Below are positions 11,834 through 23,705 of a stretch of DNA of 64,000 nucleotides, piece after piece. The notes below the pieces were generated by a model. That model was given only the letters and a program-made list of their open reading frames with translations, was not told the DNA's origin and made no database searches. A program made the position numbers and the translations under genes. The stretch is from assembly GCA_964017045.1 (NCBI GenBank), contig OZ024806.1:20108422-20172421 (forward strand). Direction: 5' to 3'. Source of the DNA: Omphiscola glabra (taxonomy: Eukaryota; Mollusca; Gastropoda; Lymnaeidae). How positions within the stretch are numbered: position 1 is the first letter of the stretch; every line of letters starts with the position of its first letter.

Positions 11834-14190
11834 ACATGCCCACCATCCCACAAGGATTGAACACCATGTTCACACTCAGCAGCCAAGCCTTTCCCCACAC
11901 TAGCTAGTTAACGAGCCCACCATCCCACAAGGATTGAACACCTTGTTCACACTCAGCAGCCAAGCCTTTCCCCACACTAGCTAGTTAACGAGCCCACCAT
12001 CCCACAAGGATTGAACACCTTGTTCACACTCAGCAGCCAAGCCTTTCCCCCACACTAGCTAGTTAACGAGCCCACCATCCCACAAGGATTGAACACCTTG
12101 TTCACACTCAGCAGCCAAGCCTTTCCCCACACTAGCTAGTTAACGAGCCCACCATCCCACAAGGATTGAAAACCTTGTTCACACTCAGCAGCCAAGCCTT
12201 TCCCCCACACTAGCTAGTTAACGAGCCCACCATCCCACAAGGATTGAACACCTTGTTCACACTCAGCAGCCAAGCCTTTCCCCCACACTAGCTAGTTAAC
12301 GAGCCCACCATCCCACAAGGATTGAACACCTTGTTCACACTCAGCAGCCAAGCCTTTCCCCACACTAGCTAGTTAACGAGCCCACCATCCCACAAGGATT
12401 GAAAACCTTGTTCACACTCAGCAGCCAAGCCTTTCCCCCACACTAGCTAGTTAACGAGCCCACCATCCCACAAGGATTGAACACCTTGTTCACACTCAGC
12501 AGCCAAGCCTTTCCCCATACTAGCTAGTTAACGAGCCCACCATCCCACAAGGATTGAACACCTTGTTCACACTCAGCAGCCAAGCCTTTCCCCCACACTA
12601 GCTAGTTAACGAGCCCACCATCCCACAAGGATTGAACACCTTGTTCACACTCAGCAGCCAAGCCTTTCCCCCACACTAGCTAGTTAACGAGCCCACCATC
12701 CCACAAGGATTGAACACCTTGTTCACACTCAGCAGCCAAGCCTTTCCCCCACACTAGCTAGTTAACGAGCCCACCATCCCACAAGGATTGAACACCTTGT
12801 TCACACTCAGCAGCCAAGCCTTTCCCCCACACTAGCTAGTTAACGAGCCCACCATCCCACAAGGATTGAACACCTTGTTCACACTCAGCAGCCAAGCCTT
12901 TCCCCCACACTAGCTAGTTAACGAGCCCACCATCCCACAAGGATTGAACACCTTGTTCACACTCAGCAGCCAAGCCTTTCCCCCACACTAGCTAGTTAAC
13001 GAGCCCACCATCCCACAAGGATTGAACACCTTGTTCACACTCAGCAGCCAAGCCTTTCCCCCACACTAGCTAGTTAACGAGCCCACCATCCCACAAGGAT
13101 TGAACACCTTGTTCACACTCAGCAGCCAAGCCTTTCCCCCACACTAGCTAGTTAACGAGCCCACCATCCCACAAGGATTGAACACCTTGTTCACACTCAG
13201 CAGCCAAGCCTTTCCCCCACACTAGCTAGTTAACGAGCCCACCATCCCACAAGGATTGAAAACCTTGTTCACACTCAGCAGCCAAGCCTTTCCCCCACAC
13301 TAGCTAGTTAACGAGCCCACCATCCCACAAGGATTGAACACCTTGTTCACACTCAGCAGCCAAGCCTTTCCCCCACACTAGCTAGTTAACGAGCCCACCA
13401 TCCCACAAGGATTGAACACCTTGTTCACACTCAGCAGCCAAGCCTTTCCCCCACACTAGCTAGTTAACGAGCCCACCATCCCACAAGGATTGAACACCTT
13501 GTTCACACTCAGCAGCCAAGCCTTTCCCCCACACTAGCTAGTTAACGAGCCCACCATCCCACAAGGATTGAACACCTTGTTCACACTCAGCAGCCAAGCC
13601 TTTCCCCCACACTAGCTAGTTAACGAGCCCACCATCCCACAAGGATTGAACACCTTGTTCACACTCAGCAGCCAAGCCTTTCCCCCACACTAGCTAGTTA
13701 ACGAGCCCACCATCCCACAAGGATTGAACACCTTGTTCACACTCAGCAGCCAAGCCTTTCCCCCACACTAGCTAGTTAACGAGCCCACCATCCCACAAGG
13801 ATTGAACACCTTGTTCACACTCAGCAGCCAAGCCTTTCCCCCACACTAGCTAGTTAACGAGCCCACCATCCCACAAGGATTGAACACCTTGTTCACACTC
13901 AGCAGCCAAGCCTTTCCCCCACACTAGCTAGTTAACGAGCCCACCATCCCACAAGGATTGAACACCTTGTTCACACTCAGCAGCCAAGCCTTTCCCCCAC
14001 ACTAGCTAGTTAACGAGCCCACCATCCCACAAGGATTGAACACCTTGTTCACACTCAGCAGCCAAGCCTTTCCCCCACACTAGCTAGTTAACGAGCCCAC
14101 CATCCCACAAGGATTGAACACCTTGTTCACACTCAGCAGCCAAGCCTTTCCCCCACACTAGCTAGTTGACGAGCCCACCATCCCACAAGG
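11834..14190. repeat. 77/78-bp satellite-like array, about 30 copies
   Basis: Unit AACGAGCCCACCATCCCACA / AGGATTGAACACCTTGTTCA / CACTCAGCAGCCAAGCCTTT / CCCCCACACTAGCTAGTT. Copies are nearly identical; they differ only by CCCC versus CCCCC (77 or 78 bp) and by GAACACC versus GAAAACC in three units (about 12170, 12405, 13257). Each unit carries a small hairpin (CAAGG....CCTTG) and the palindrome CTAGCTAG. This uniformity contrasts with the degenerate arrays around it and points to recent amplification or active homogenisation. Confidence 0.97.
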
Positions 14191-14988
14191 ATTGAACACA
14201 TTGTTCACACTCCGACAGAAGACAATTAAAGCAGCTAAACCTTTCCCCACACTAAAATGAATAGGCAAAGCAAGGGGCTCTCAACATAGCCAACCCCTGT
14301 TGTGTTATTTTAATGTCTGCTCATCACACATGACCTGATGCACATTCTGATGCACGGTCTGATGCAATGTGCATGTTGGAGATGCTTTTTTTTTTGCCTG
14401 CATTTTGTGAACGGAATTAATGATGATCAAAGTCTGACAGTGTTTTTCATTCCATATCTATGTTATTTGTGTTGACAGCTCATTAAATTGATAGTAAAAT
14501 CTGGTATATTTGTAGGGTAAATATATATGGACTGTACATAATGCTATTATAATGTGATCAAATATCAGTGTTCAAAATTACAAGAGCTAAAAACCAATGT
14601 CCAACAAAATCATTTTTTCCAAAACATATGTGATTAAAATTTAAAAGTAAAAAAAAAAATTGTATTGCAAACCATTCCCGTTGTTAAATTTTTTATTCAT
14701 GTGTGGCAGCTGTCAAAAATAATAGTCAATCATATTCTTCTTGACTGATCATCTTACTGTGTTCAATCTTGACAAACGCTTACAATTTCTTAAAATTTCT
14801 AATAAAATATTATGTTTGTTTTTCCAATACAGAATGAACCAATACAAAAATAAATATTTGAAGAGTGCCATTTTATTGTATAAATGCATCTCATGTACAC
14901 ATCACTGTGGAGCGGATTAGCATCAAGTTTATACTGTCATTACATCAACTCACTGAGAATGAATACAGAAAATACCTACTCTCTAGTT
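14191..14988. other. Intergenic AT-rich DNA
   Basis: Right edge of the satellite array decays by 14250. The rest is AT-rich sequence without recognisable ORFs, RNA genes or element ends. Confidence 0.5.
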
Positions 14989-15185
14989 CAGCGGTTCTCA
15001 GCCTGTGGGTCGCGACCCATTTGGGGGTCGACCGACCCTTACCCAGGGGTCGCCTAAGACCATCGGAAAGCACATGTACTCTACAGTTATGTAGTAGCAA
15101 CGATAATAATTTTGTGGTTGGGGGTCGCCACCGCGTAAGGAACTGTGTTAAGGGGTTGCGGCATTAGGAAGGTTGAGAACCACTG
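14989..15185. mobile_element. SPIN-type hAT miniature element, copy 1
   Basis: A 197-bp element that begins CAGCGGTTCTCAGCCTGTGG and ends AGGTTGAGAACCACTG, giving 16-bp imperfect terminal inverted repeats. It is flanked by the perfect 8-bp duplication CTCTAGTT (14981-14988 and 15186-15193), as hAT elements make. Internal blocks GGGTCGCCTAAGACCATCGG and GGGTCGCGGC-like or GGGTTGCGGCATTAGGAAGG match my memory of the non-autonomous SPIN consensus known from mammals, reptiles, a triatomine bug and a pond snail. It has no coding capacity. Confidence 0.88.
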
Positions 15186-16555
15186 CTCTAGTTAAACAAC
15201 AAATACCAATCATAATCATATAAAAGTGCAATTTTTTCTTTTTTTCTTTCTGCCATCTCCAAATGGAGATATGCCATTTTGTTGCACCGAGTAGTTATTC
15301 CGTCCTCCTTTACTTAAGGGGAGAACATCATCTAAACACGGTCATATACTATTTACTATCTTGTTTCACAAATACTAGCACTGACATTGGCTTCCACAAG
15401 CAAATGCCCTGCTCTGAATGACTGTCCAGTGATAAGAGTGGATAAATTTAAACCAGTTACCTATTAAAATAATTTCTTAAGTAATCATTAGACATGACTT
15501 TATAGAAAGTAATGTTAGAAAATATTGTGTTAGAAAATATTTTTTTTTTAAAAGTTTAAATTATGGTTGAATTTGAAAAGTCAAAGAAAGAATAACTATT
15601 TGTTATAGGATTGTCCAAGTCTCATTATAAATAACATAAGTACACCAGAAAATGAATCAATATCAAGGAAGATTAAGTAAATATATGATAAAAGCAGAGG
15701 TATTATTTGTGAGAATTTTTTCTTAAAATAAACAAGAATTGTGGCTTTGACAAAAAAAAAATTTGCCAAGCATTTATTACTAAATTGATCTGTTTAAATA
15801 GAGAATTTTTATCTACATTTCTAATTTTTAAATATTAAAAAAAAAATGTAATTTCTGACTTCAATGTAATAATTATTTTTTATTCAAGAAATTTGTTATT
15901 ATTAGTATTATTATTATATATTGTTATACAAATAAAAATTTGAATGTATTCCCCAATAAGACTTCCTCCCTTTCTTTTATCTGACATTGTAAAGCAAAGT
16001 GAGAAAAACAGAAGCCATCTGAGCTTACTGGAAGCCAATCATTTTTAAAAAAAAACAATGTTGGTCTCTGAGATAACACAAGTGGAGATGAACAGCAAAA
16101 AAAAAGTCTTTTCACTCCACACATAAATCATAAAGGGTAAAGACATTTAGCGCAAAATAATGTTAACCCAGTCTGCAACAGATCCCTTACTTAATGACAG
16201 TGTGATTGTTGGCTGGCCCATTTTTACTGTATGTTTTAAGTCATAGATGTTTCAAAAAACAGGAATTAAATATTTGCTATTTTAATTTGTTCCTCTCATG
16301 AAAATAAAATGAAAAGTAATAAAAATGCTCACAATTTCTAGACTATTCTAAAGTGAATACAAACAATTCATATCACCATACAGATGTCAAAATGACTATG
16401 GCTAAAGTTTGACAAGATTTTGGCACCCAGGTCAGGGTCTGAGAAACAGTATTACTTTAAGACTCTTTTTGGATTAAACAAATAGAAATTTGTTCCTTTA
16501 TTATAAGTATGTAAACATCTTCAGCATATTGAATAAAAGCACAACATGTTAAGCT
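15186..16555. other. Intergenic AT-rich DNA
   Basis: AT-rich, with many A and T runs. The 66-codon minus-strand ORF at 15924-16124 has no recognisable domain. I see no exons, RNA genes or transposon ends. Confidence 0.5.
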
Positions 16556-17078
16556 TGCTACATGTCAACCTGGTACAACTCTACATGTGTCAACCTGGTA
16601 CAACTCTACATATGTCAACCTGGTACAACTCTACATATGTCAACCTGGTACAACTCTACATGTGTCAACCTGGTACAACTCTACATATGTCAACCTGGTA
16701 CAACTCTACATATGTCAACCTGGTACAACTCTACATATGTCAACCTGGTACAACTCTACATATGTCAACCTGGTACAACTCTACATATGTCAACCTGGTA
16801 CAACTCTACATATGTCAACCTGGTACAACTCTACATATGTCAACCTGGTACAACTCTACATATGTCAACCTGGTACAACTCTACATATGTCAACCTGGTA
16901 CAACTCTACATATGTCAACCTGGTACAACTGTACATGTGTCAACCTGGTACAACTGTACATGTGTCAACCTGGTACAACTCTACATGTGTCAATCTGGTA
17001 CAACTCTACATATGTCAACCTGGTACAACTCTGCATATGTCAACCTGGTACAACTGTACATGTGTCAACCTGGTACAA
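16556..17078. repeat. 25-bp minisatellite, about 21 copies
   Basis: Unit TCTACATATGTCAACCTGGT plus ACAAC. Variants are TGTG for TATG and CTGTAC for CTCTAC. The unit is not a multiple of three and is stop-free, so all three plus-strand frames stay open as shifted copies of one another; these are not genes. It lies 0.7 kb beyond the 3' end of the squalene synthase gene. Confidence 0.97.
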
Positions 17079-17767
17079 ATTTGTTGTCACATTTAAAGTA
17101 TCAAGAACATTTTTTTAAATGTGGCAGGTGAATGTTTTAAGTACCGGTATGTCCTTTTATCTGAAACCCTTGTCCAGCCAATTAAAATTCTATCTGGTAC
17201 ACCACATGCCGAACCTTGACTTAGTGTCATACCTCTTTTTTTTCCACTTTTTCTTTAAAAATTAAATGACAAATATATGTCAACAATTATATTTGTTTAA
17301 AAATGTGAATATTCCTCAATATGAAACATTTTTAATCATTAATATAAGTTTGTTTAAGACAGAATTAGGGTTAGTGCCGTCCTGTGCGGGATAAGATTTT
17401 TGCCGACCCCTTTTTTTACTAAAATCACGCATCTCAACATAAAGATAAAATTGACCCCGGGGTGGACCACCTGCTCCATCCACCCCCCCCCCCTTTGCAA
17501 CCCCACTGCTTCAAAATCATGTTTAATATCTTTGTGGGATAGATCCATCTATTCCCATGTTTTGAAAATTTAGCTTTTATCACTTGGGTATTATGTGAAG
17601 GGCAGTATACCTCACAAGTTGTCAACACTGACAAGCGTTGAAGGCAAGTGACTTTTCATGGTCAGAGAAAAACATTGTGCCTAGAGTATACTGTTACATA
17701 AACTGTTTTTCTGGTAACTTATATGAAAGTATAAAAAATATGCCACAATAAGATGGAGAGAAAATTT

Positions 17768-20700
17768 TTAAAACAAGTCTTCATACCACTGTGAGATCTG
17801 TGTCCAGTACGTGTATGATATTGCTGTCAACATGAGGCCCATGCTGACATACAACGGTGGGTAGAAGCTTGATGTGGCATATTCTTGTGATGTCTCTGTG
17901 TCCTGCAGGGCTTTGTGACACAGCGCCCTCGTTTTTTCACTGCTTGGATCTGCCTCTGGTATTCTGTCCATTATCTGGAGAGACAACAGACAAGGAAATA
18001 GAACACATACGGCACAGTATATAAGATACATTTTTTTTCCTTCAAACAAAAGTAATCCATCATTTTCCTTCAAACAAAAGTAATCCATCATCTCTAATAC
18101 TTTTACAATGATCAATTTAAAATAGGCAACATGAAGTACCCACAAATATTAGGATTATTTCAACATATGATTGCATAGCATAGCATAGCATAACATAGAT
18201 TAGCAACTGCATTTGGATCACATCATGTTGTAAAAAGTTTCTCCCAAAAATTACCCAGGCAAAAAACAAGTTTAAAACAAAACAAAACCATAAGGTTGTA
18301 GAGCAGCGGTTCTCAACCTGTGGGTGGTGACCACTTTGGGGGGTCGAATTACCCTTTCCCAGGGGTCGCCTAAGACCATCAAAAAACACATATACTAACA
18401 GATATGAAGTAGCAACGAAAATAATTTTGTGGCTGGGGGTCGCCACAGCATGAGGGACTCTATTAAGGGGTTGCGGCATTAAGAAGGTTGAGAACCACTG
18501 TTGTAGAGGAACATGTTGATTGCACACTCTGCTGTTGAGGAACATGTTGGTTGCACACGCTGACAAAGTTACAGAGCCTACCTCTTTGGTAAAATGCCTC
18601 ATTATAGCCTTGACCTTCTCAAAATTATTGGCATCCAGCATCATCCGCACAGCTTCCCCTTTACGAATTTTCACAACACCTGTGAACACCTTGGGGTTGT
18701 TGTAGCAGCGCTCTAATGTAGCAATGGCCATGACCTTGAGAAGACCAGAAAATAGTTTTTTTTTTAAGTTATATAATAACTGGAATGGAGGAAGTTTGTA
18801 ATCCAATATATAGAGAAAAAGAGGGAGGGAGGAAGTTTGTAATCCAATATATAGAGAAAAAGAGGGAGGGAGAAAGTTTGTAATCCAATATATAGAGAAA
18901 AAGAGGGAGGGAGGAAGTTTGTAATCCAATATATCCAATTATGTGTGGACTTCTGCTCTAAAAAAACAAGGTTAAAGAAAAATGGATAAAAAGTCTTGTA
19001 ATTCCGGAGGGACAAGAGCCTTAGGGACATGCTAATTAGAGGCCACCTCCCGTCTATTCAGGCACATAAAGGCACCAAAAGTTGCAAATCGTAGCCCTAC
19101 GTGATTCAAGTTGATAAGATCACTTTCCCTCTGGAAATATTCAAAATAAAGGATGGTTTTACCTGCACAAGTCGCAACGTGATTTACACCATCCTTTGTA
19201 AAAAGTGTGGTAAATTATAAGTAGGAGAGACAGGTCGTCGCCTTGGAGAACGATTTAGAGAACACCCCTATAATATAAATAAACAGGCTCTCTGTCCGGT
19301 CTCCAAACATTTCAATAGCCCCAACCATGATGGCATTTTAGACATCGCGGTTACTGGTATACTGTATACTAGTAACACACCGGATAGGATCCATATGGAG
19401 AATAAATTTATATCAAGATTTGGTATGTTAACTCCATATGGGATAAACCTAATCCACAATTTTACGTAACTACGATGTCTTTTTTCCTGATTGGGCTTTT
19501 ACATTTTACTTCAAGTCACTTCCTTTTCATTCTTCTTTTTTCTTTACATTTTTTAGGTAGGATACATCTCTCTCTATATATATTATGTCAATTTGATTAA
19601 TACTTATTTTTATGTCTTGTTGTACTGATGAAGGCATGTGCCAAAATGTTTACTTATTTGTATTGTAAAATTATTATTAAAGCTTAATATATATTGTTAT
19701 ATCGACACAGATTGTTCGTGTCTATTTAATCTAATTAGCTTATGTACTTCTTTAACTTTAAATTAAAAAAAAAATATTAAAACATTTAATTAACATGCAC
19801 CACTAGCTTTACTATGTATATAACCATTTCATGGAATGGGTTGGGATGAAACTAAAGGCAGTTTTATTTCACCTCATTAATTCCTTGTCAAAACTCAATT
19901 AAAAAAAGCAGAGGCTTTAAAAACTTGAACCAGACCTGTTTACCCTCAAGCTCTTAAAATCGTAAAATATCATCACAAAATCGTTCAATACATTATCTTA
20001 ATAGTAAAAAAAAACATACAGTATATATTAGGTATACACATCAAAATTGTACATTATACGCCAAAATCGTAAGAGTAAACAGGTCTGCTTGAACCCTGTG
20101 GTGCAATCCCTTATAGAAATTAATAAAATGTTACTTTACCTGTGGGATGGCAACAAAGTTAAATATACTCTGGTTCTTTAGCCGGCTCATGAACAGCAGA
20201 GATGATGAGATATGCTCCAGTGCACTGGTGATCAACTCATTCAAACAGACCACAGCCTTTTCCCTGTTCTCAGGCTGTGCAAAGTCACCTATGTCTTTGG
20301 CATATTTGCTCCAGGCCTGTTTGGAGCAAACAAATAATTTACATAAATGCCTCTGGCCAGGTATGTGTTCTGTTGTTTTTAGAATGGATCATTATAAACA
20401 AGACCCCCCCTCAAATCAGCATAAACAGAGCAGTCCAACAATACTTACTGCTCTGGGCCAGAAGATTCTCTTGTCGTTCCAATCTTCTAAGTAATCCCTG
20501 ATGATGTTGGTCTTCTGCAGAAACAGTCCCAAGCTGTTGGCCAGCGCCGTGTCCTCACCAATAATGGGGTCTTCCAGGCCGGAGCAAGAGAACAGACGGC
20601 AAAGCCCTATGCCGACAAGGCCAGCAACATAGTGGCAGTACTGCAAGGAAATATTTAGTTACCACCACATTCAAAACACATTTTTTTTTCTTTCTTCCTT

Positions 20701-23700
20701 CTCGAAGTTGTTAGATAAGGGAATAAAAGAGACACAGGTTAAGGTAAAACTCTGATTACAGGACCATGTCAGAGAAAAACAATATGGCTTGGTCTGGACA
20801 ATAAATTAATAGAAATGTATTTCAATGCAGGCACAGGTACTGAAAATACTTTATTTTTTAATAAAAATACAAACATATTTTTTAATAAAAATACAAACAT
20901 ATTCTCATCCTCCATTTAATTTACACCCAATCCTTGTCCAATTCGACTTCATGATTATCGCAATAATTTAAAGTTGAGGTGAAAAAATGGGTGGAAGTAA
21001 GTGATGATGGGTGATTTGCTTACTCTGCCCATTTTTATTTTTTAAGATGGTTAAATATTTAGAAGGGATAACAATTCTTTGAATATCAGTGCATGTTGGT
21101 TTATATAAAAGATCTCCCATTACAATGTGATGCTCACTGTCACTATCACTATCACTGTCACATCACTGTCACTGTCACTATCACTGTCACTATCACTATC
21201 ACTGTCACTATCACTGTCACTATCACTGTCACTATCACTGTCACTATCACTGTCACTATCACTGTCACTATCACTGTCACTATCACTGTCACTATCACTG
21301 TCACTATCACTGTCACTATCACTGTCACTATCAATATCACTGTCACTGTCACTATCACTGTCACTATCACTGTCACTGTCACTATCACTGTCACTGTCAC
21401 TATCACTATCACTATCACTGTCACTGTCAGAATGTTTGGTTCCTGGTGGTAAGTGATTAGGTTGTGTTTTTTTTTGTGGAGTTTTTTGGTCAAACATCAC
21501 CAATTAATACTTGCAAAGTACACAACCTTGAACCTGCAGACATGTTTATCCTCAAACTCTTAAAATAGAACAATATCATCAGAAAATCATTCATTACATT
21601 ACCTTATTAAAAAAAATAAACATACAGTATATATAATGTATACACCTCAAAATCGTACATTGTACGCCAAAACCCGTAAGAGTAAACCGGTCTGAATTTA
21701 TGCAAAATTAAAAATGATTTATTTTTATTAAGAAATTACTGACCTCATCCCAATCTTCCATGGAGTCAACTTTTTTATCTAAATATATGGACATTCCTTC
21801 CCCCATTTTAGCACAAATGTCTGAGATGACATCTCTGTATATTTCTTCAAGGGCACGGAATTCTTTTGAAATCTGTACTCAAGAAAATGGCAAGGCAAAG
21901 ATCAAGATTTTTTACTAACCTCACAGTTTCATCACTCATTTTGATCAAAATAATAATAAGACTACATCTATCTTGCAGGATCCTAAACAGATAATTATCT
22001 TTAATTGAAACCTTTTAGGTGAATCAAGCAATTTGTTTGAAAAAGGGTGAAATGTGTGTGTAGACAATAACCTAAAAATATACTCTTACTGAAATTTTCC
22101 ATTTTAAAAAAATGGTAAACAGGTATTGAAAGGCACAGCTATTAACATTCCGAATTAAAATTTGAAATTGAAAGAAGGCAATTATAATTCCAGTGCACAA
22201 AATAAGTGTTGGAGGTAACAAAATAATATAAGTAACAACATGGACATACACACAAAAAATGGAAATGCATCTTACACTTGGGAATCTCTCTAGGACAATT
22301 TTATGTTGATCTTTACTTTCCATATATTTCCATTCAGGGTCCAGCAGACTTTTATGAAATCCCTTTAGCATTGTTACTTTAATATCCTTAGGTATAGTCA
22401 TGTCATCCTCAACAGTGTCAAGTGCTCTCAACACTAGGTAGAAAATGCAAATGGCATTTCTGAAATGAACAGTGATATAAAACTTAATTCACAAACTCCA
22501 ACAAAACAAAAACATTTTGTTTTACCGAAATGTCTCACAATAAGCAGCTTCTTAAGTTTAGATATCCATACATTTTTAATGAATATTGATGTGTTAAAAT
22601 ATATTTGGGGCACAATAAAGTTTTTTTTTTAAAAATACATAGCATAACAATGAGGTGAGTGGTTGAAATAGAAGTTAAAATACCTGAGATCACCATCTAA
22701 GGCCTGAATTACAGCTGCAAAACTTCTGCTAGTCTTATTTAAGAGATCATAACACTCTCTTAGAGATGGGCTCATGGTACTCTAATATTTAAGTTTGAAA
22801 ATATACACAAAAAATGTTATGTCATGCAACATGGCACGTCTCATGAAAATTTTTTTCATCATTAAAAAAATATATATGATTTGTAATTCAAACATACATT
22901 TAACAGATTCATTTAAATGATATCAGTTAAGGTAAACTCTGTGCAAATTTTTGTCAAACTTTTAAAAGTAAATGCAAGTTGGTTTTACTTAATTAACATA
23001 GACTACTGGACAAAGAGATTACTTGTTACAATCCAGGGAAAGACCAATGGAATATATACTAAATAAACTAAAAACCAAAGAAAAAGGAATACATTTTGCT
23101 GGGCAGGCTATTCTATTTTACCAAATTATGAACAATGCAAATGGCAGATCCTAACAAGGGAAAAACCACTTTGTTTCCACAATTGCCTAATAAAATCATC
23201 TGCTACTTAGTTACCTTAGGTGTAAGGCCTTATTTAATTTTTTGACATTTATTTCACTGTAATCCATTTCACAGTCCATGTTTACATCAACAAACAAAAT
23301 CATTGTAAAAAAAAAACCTTACCCAACCTAGTCAAATTAATATGAACAAAAATAAACCCTTTTTATAGGCCAGGCCAGTTAATGGACAAGCGCAGTTCTG
23401 GAATATTGAAGAAATAGATTCTCCTTTTTTTTTTAAATCTATAGCCATAGCCTTAAATGACAAATAATCCAACAACCCTTACCTGTTACTCCCAAAATAT
23501 TTTTTAGAAGATATAATTTATTTTTATGCCTTGTTACTCAAAAAAATTGACAACCTCTGGGCAAGGTGCTGCAGAAGATTAATTTATTAAATATAATTGT
23601 ACTCACAAAATCACATTTTGGCATAACAACTTCACAACCACCAAACTTGAATCGGAGGAGAGCATAAACCTCATCAGGATGAGTAAATGATTTTAGCAGA

Positions 23701-23705
23701 TCCAT
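17768..23705 (-). CDS. FDFT1: Squalene synthase (farnesyl-diphosphate farnesyltransferase), complete, 8 exons
   Basis: Joins two farnesyl diphosphates to presqualene diphosphate and reduces it with NADPH to squalene on the ER membrane, the first committed sterol step. Coding exons in order are 23607-23705, 22684-22781, 22276-22459, 21744-21872, 20449-20640, 20140-20316, 18582-18734 and 17768-17974. They join in phase into 412 residues, close to the vertebrate length of about 417. The ATG at 23703-23705 gives [20 protein letters not shown], matching the family start. The first Asp-rich motif D80-T-V-E-D84 lies in [16 protein letters not shown]; the second, D219-x-x-x-D223, in [11 protein letters not shown]. 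Other family blocks are [33 protein letters not shown] and [15 protein letters not shown]-terminal hydrophobic segment ([16 protein letters not shown]) is the expected ER anchor. No frameshift or stop is seen. Introns hold a SPIN element, a Penelope-like fragment and repeats. No 5'UTR exon or promoter was identified. Confidence 0.96.
18038..18094. repeat. Two-copy direct repeat of about 29 bp
   Basis: TTCCTTCAAACAAAAGTAAT followed by CCATCAT occurs twice in tandem in intron 7 of the squalene synthase gene. It may be an early stage of array formation. Confidence 0.75.
18304..18500. mobile_element. SPIN-type hAT miniature element, copy 2
   Basis: 197 bp, the same length as copy 1, in intron 7 of the squalene synthase gene. 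It starts CAGCGGTTCTCAACCTGTGG and ends AGGTTGAGAACCACTG. The 8-bp target duplication TTGTAGAG is perfect (18296-18303 and 18501-18508). The interior includes GAAGTAGCAACGAAAATAAT and GGGGTCGCCACAGCATGAGG, as in SPIN sequences I recall. No coding capacity. Confidence 0.9.
18786..18938. repeat. 41-bp minisatellite, about 3.7 copies
   Basis: Unit AAGTTTGTAATCCAATATAT plus AGAGAAAAAGAGGGAGGGAGG. It lies in intron 6 of the squalene synthase gene, ending about 50 bp upstream of the exon 7 acceptor on the minus strand. On that strand it is a pyrimidine-rich block (CCTCCCTCTTTTTCTC) that could serve as extra polypyrimidine tracts. Confidence 0.92.
19000..19735 (+). mobile_element. Penelope-like retroelement 3' fragment with GIY-YIG nuclease remnant
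   Basis: The plus strand from about 19150 reads [17 protein letters not shown], a stop, then [20 protein letters not shown] and [20 protein letters not shown]. This is the GIY-YIG nuclease pattern (VIYxIxCxxCxxxYVGETGR...H...VxxHF) that ends Penelope-like retroelement proteins. The Tyr of the second half-motif is TAA here, so the copy is dead. Upstream (from about 19000) more damaged protein-like sequence precedes it. The tail includes a decayed hammerhead-like core at 19625-19648 and ends near 19735. It is inserted in intron 6 of the squalene synthase gene, antisense to it. Confidence 0.75.
21132..21430. repeat. TCACTG/TCACTA simple repeat
   Basis: Hexamers TCACTG and TCACTA alternate in nearly regular 12-bp periods over about 300 bp, in intron 4 of the squalene synthase gene. 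The resulting ORFs (S-D repeats on the minus strand, T-V/T-I and L-S repeats on the plus strand) are repeat products only. Confidence 0.95.

Noticed and set aside
11834..14190. CRISPR-like array
   Set aside because: There are no variable spacers; units are contiguous direct repeats, and the genome is eukaryotic.
16546..17131. Three long overlapping plus-strand ORFs
   Set aside because: A stop-free 25-bp unit (not a multiple of three) gives the same peptide repeat in all three frames.
18117..18938. 273-codon minus-strand ORF overlapping squalene synthase
   Set aside because: It is a chance concatenation of exon 7 with intronic SPIN and minisatellite sequence; family-consistent splice sites at 18734 and 18582 cut it.
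21120..21503. Ser-Asp repeat protein (127 codons) and Thr-Val repeat ORFs
   Set aside because: Pure translation of a TCACTG/TCACTA simple repeat within a squalene synthase intron; all frames on both strands are open.
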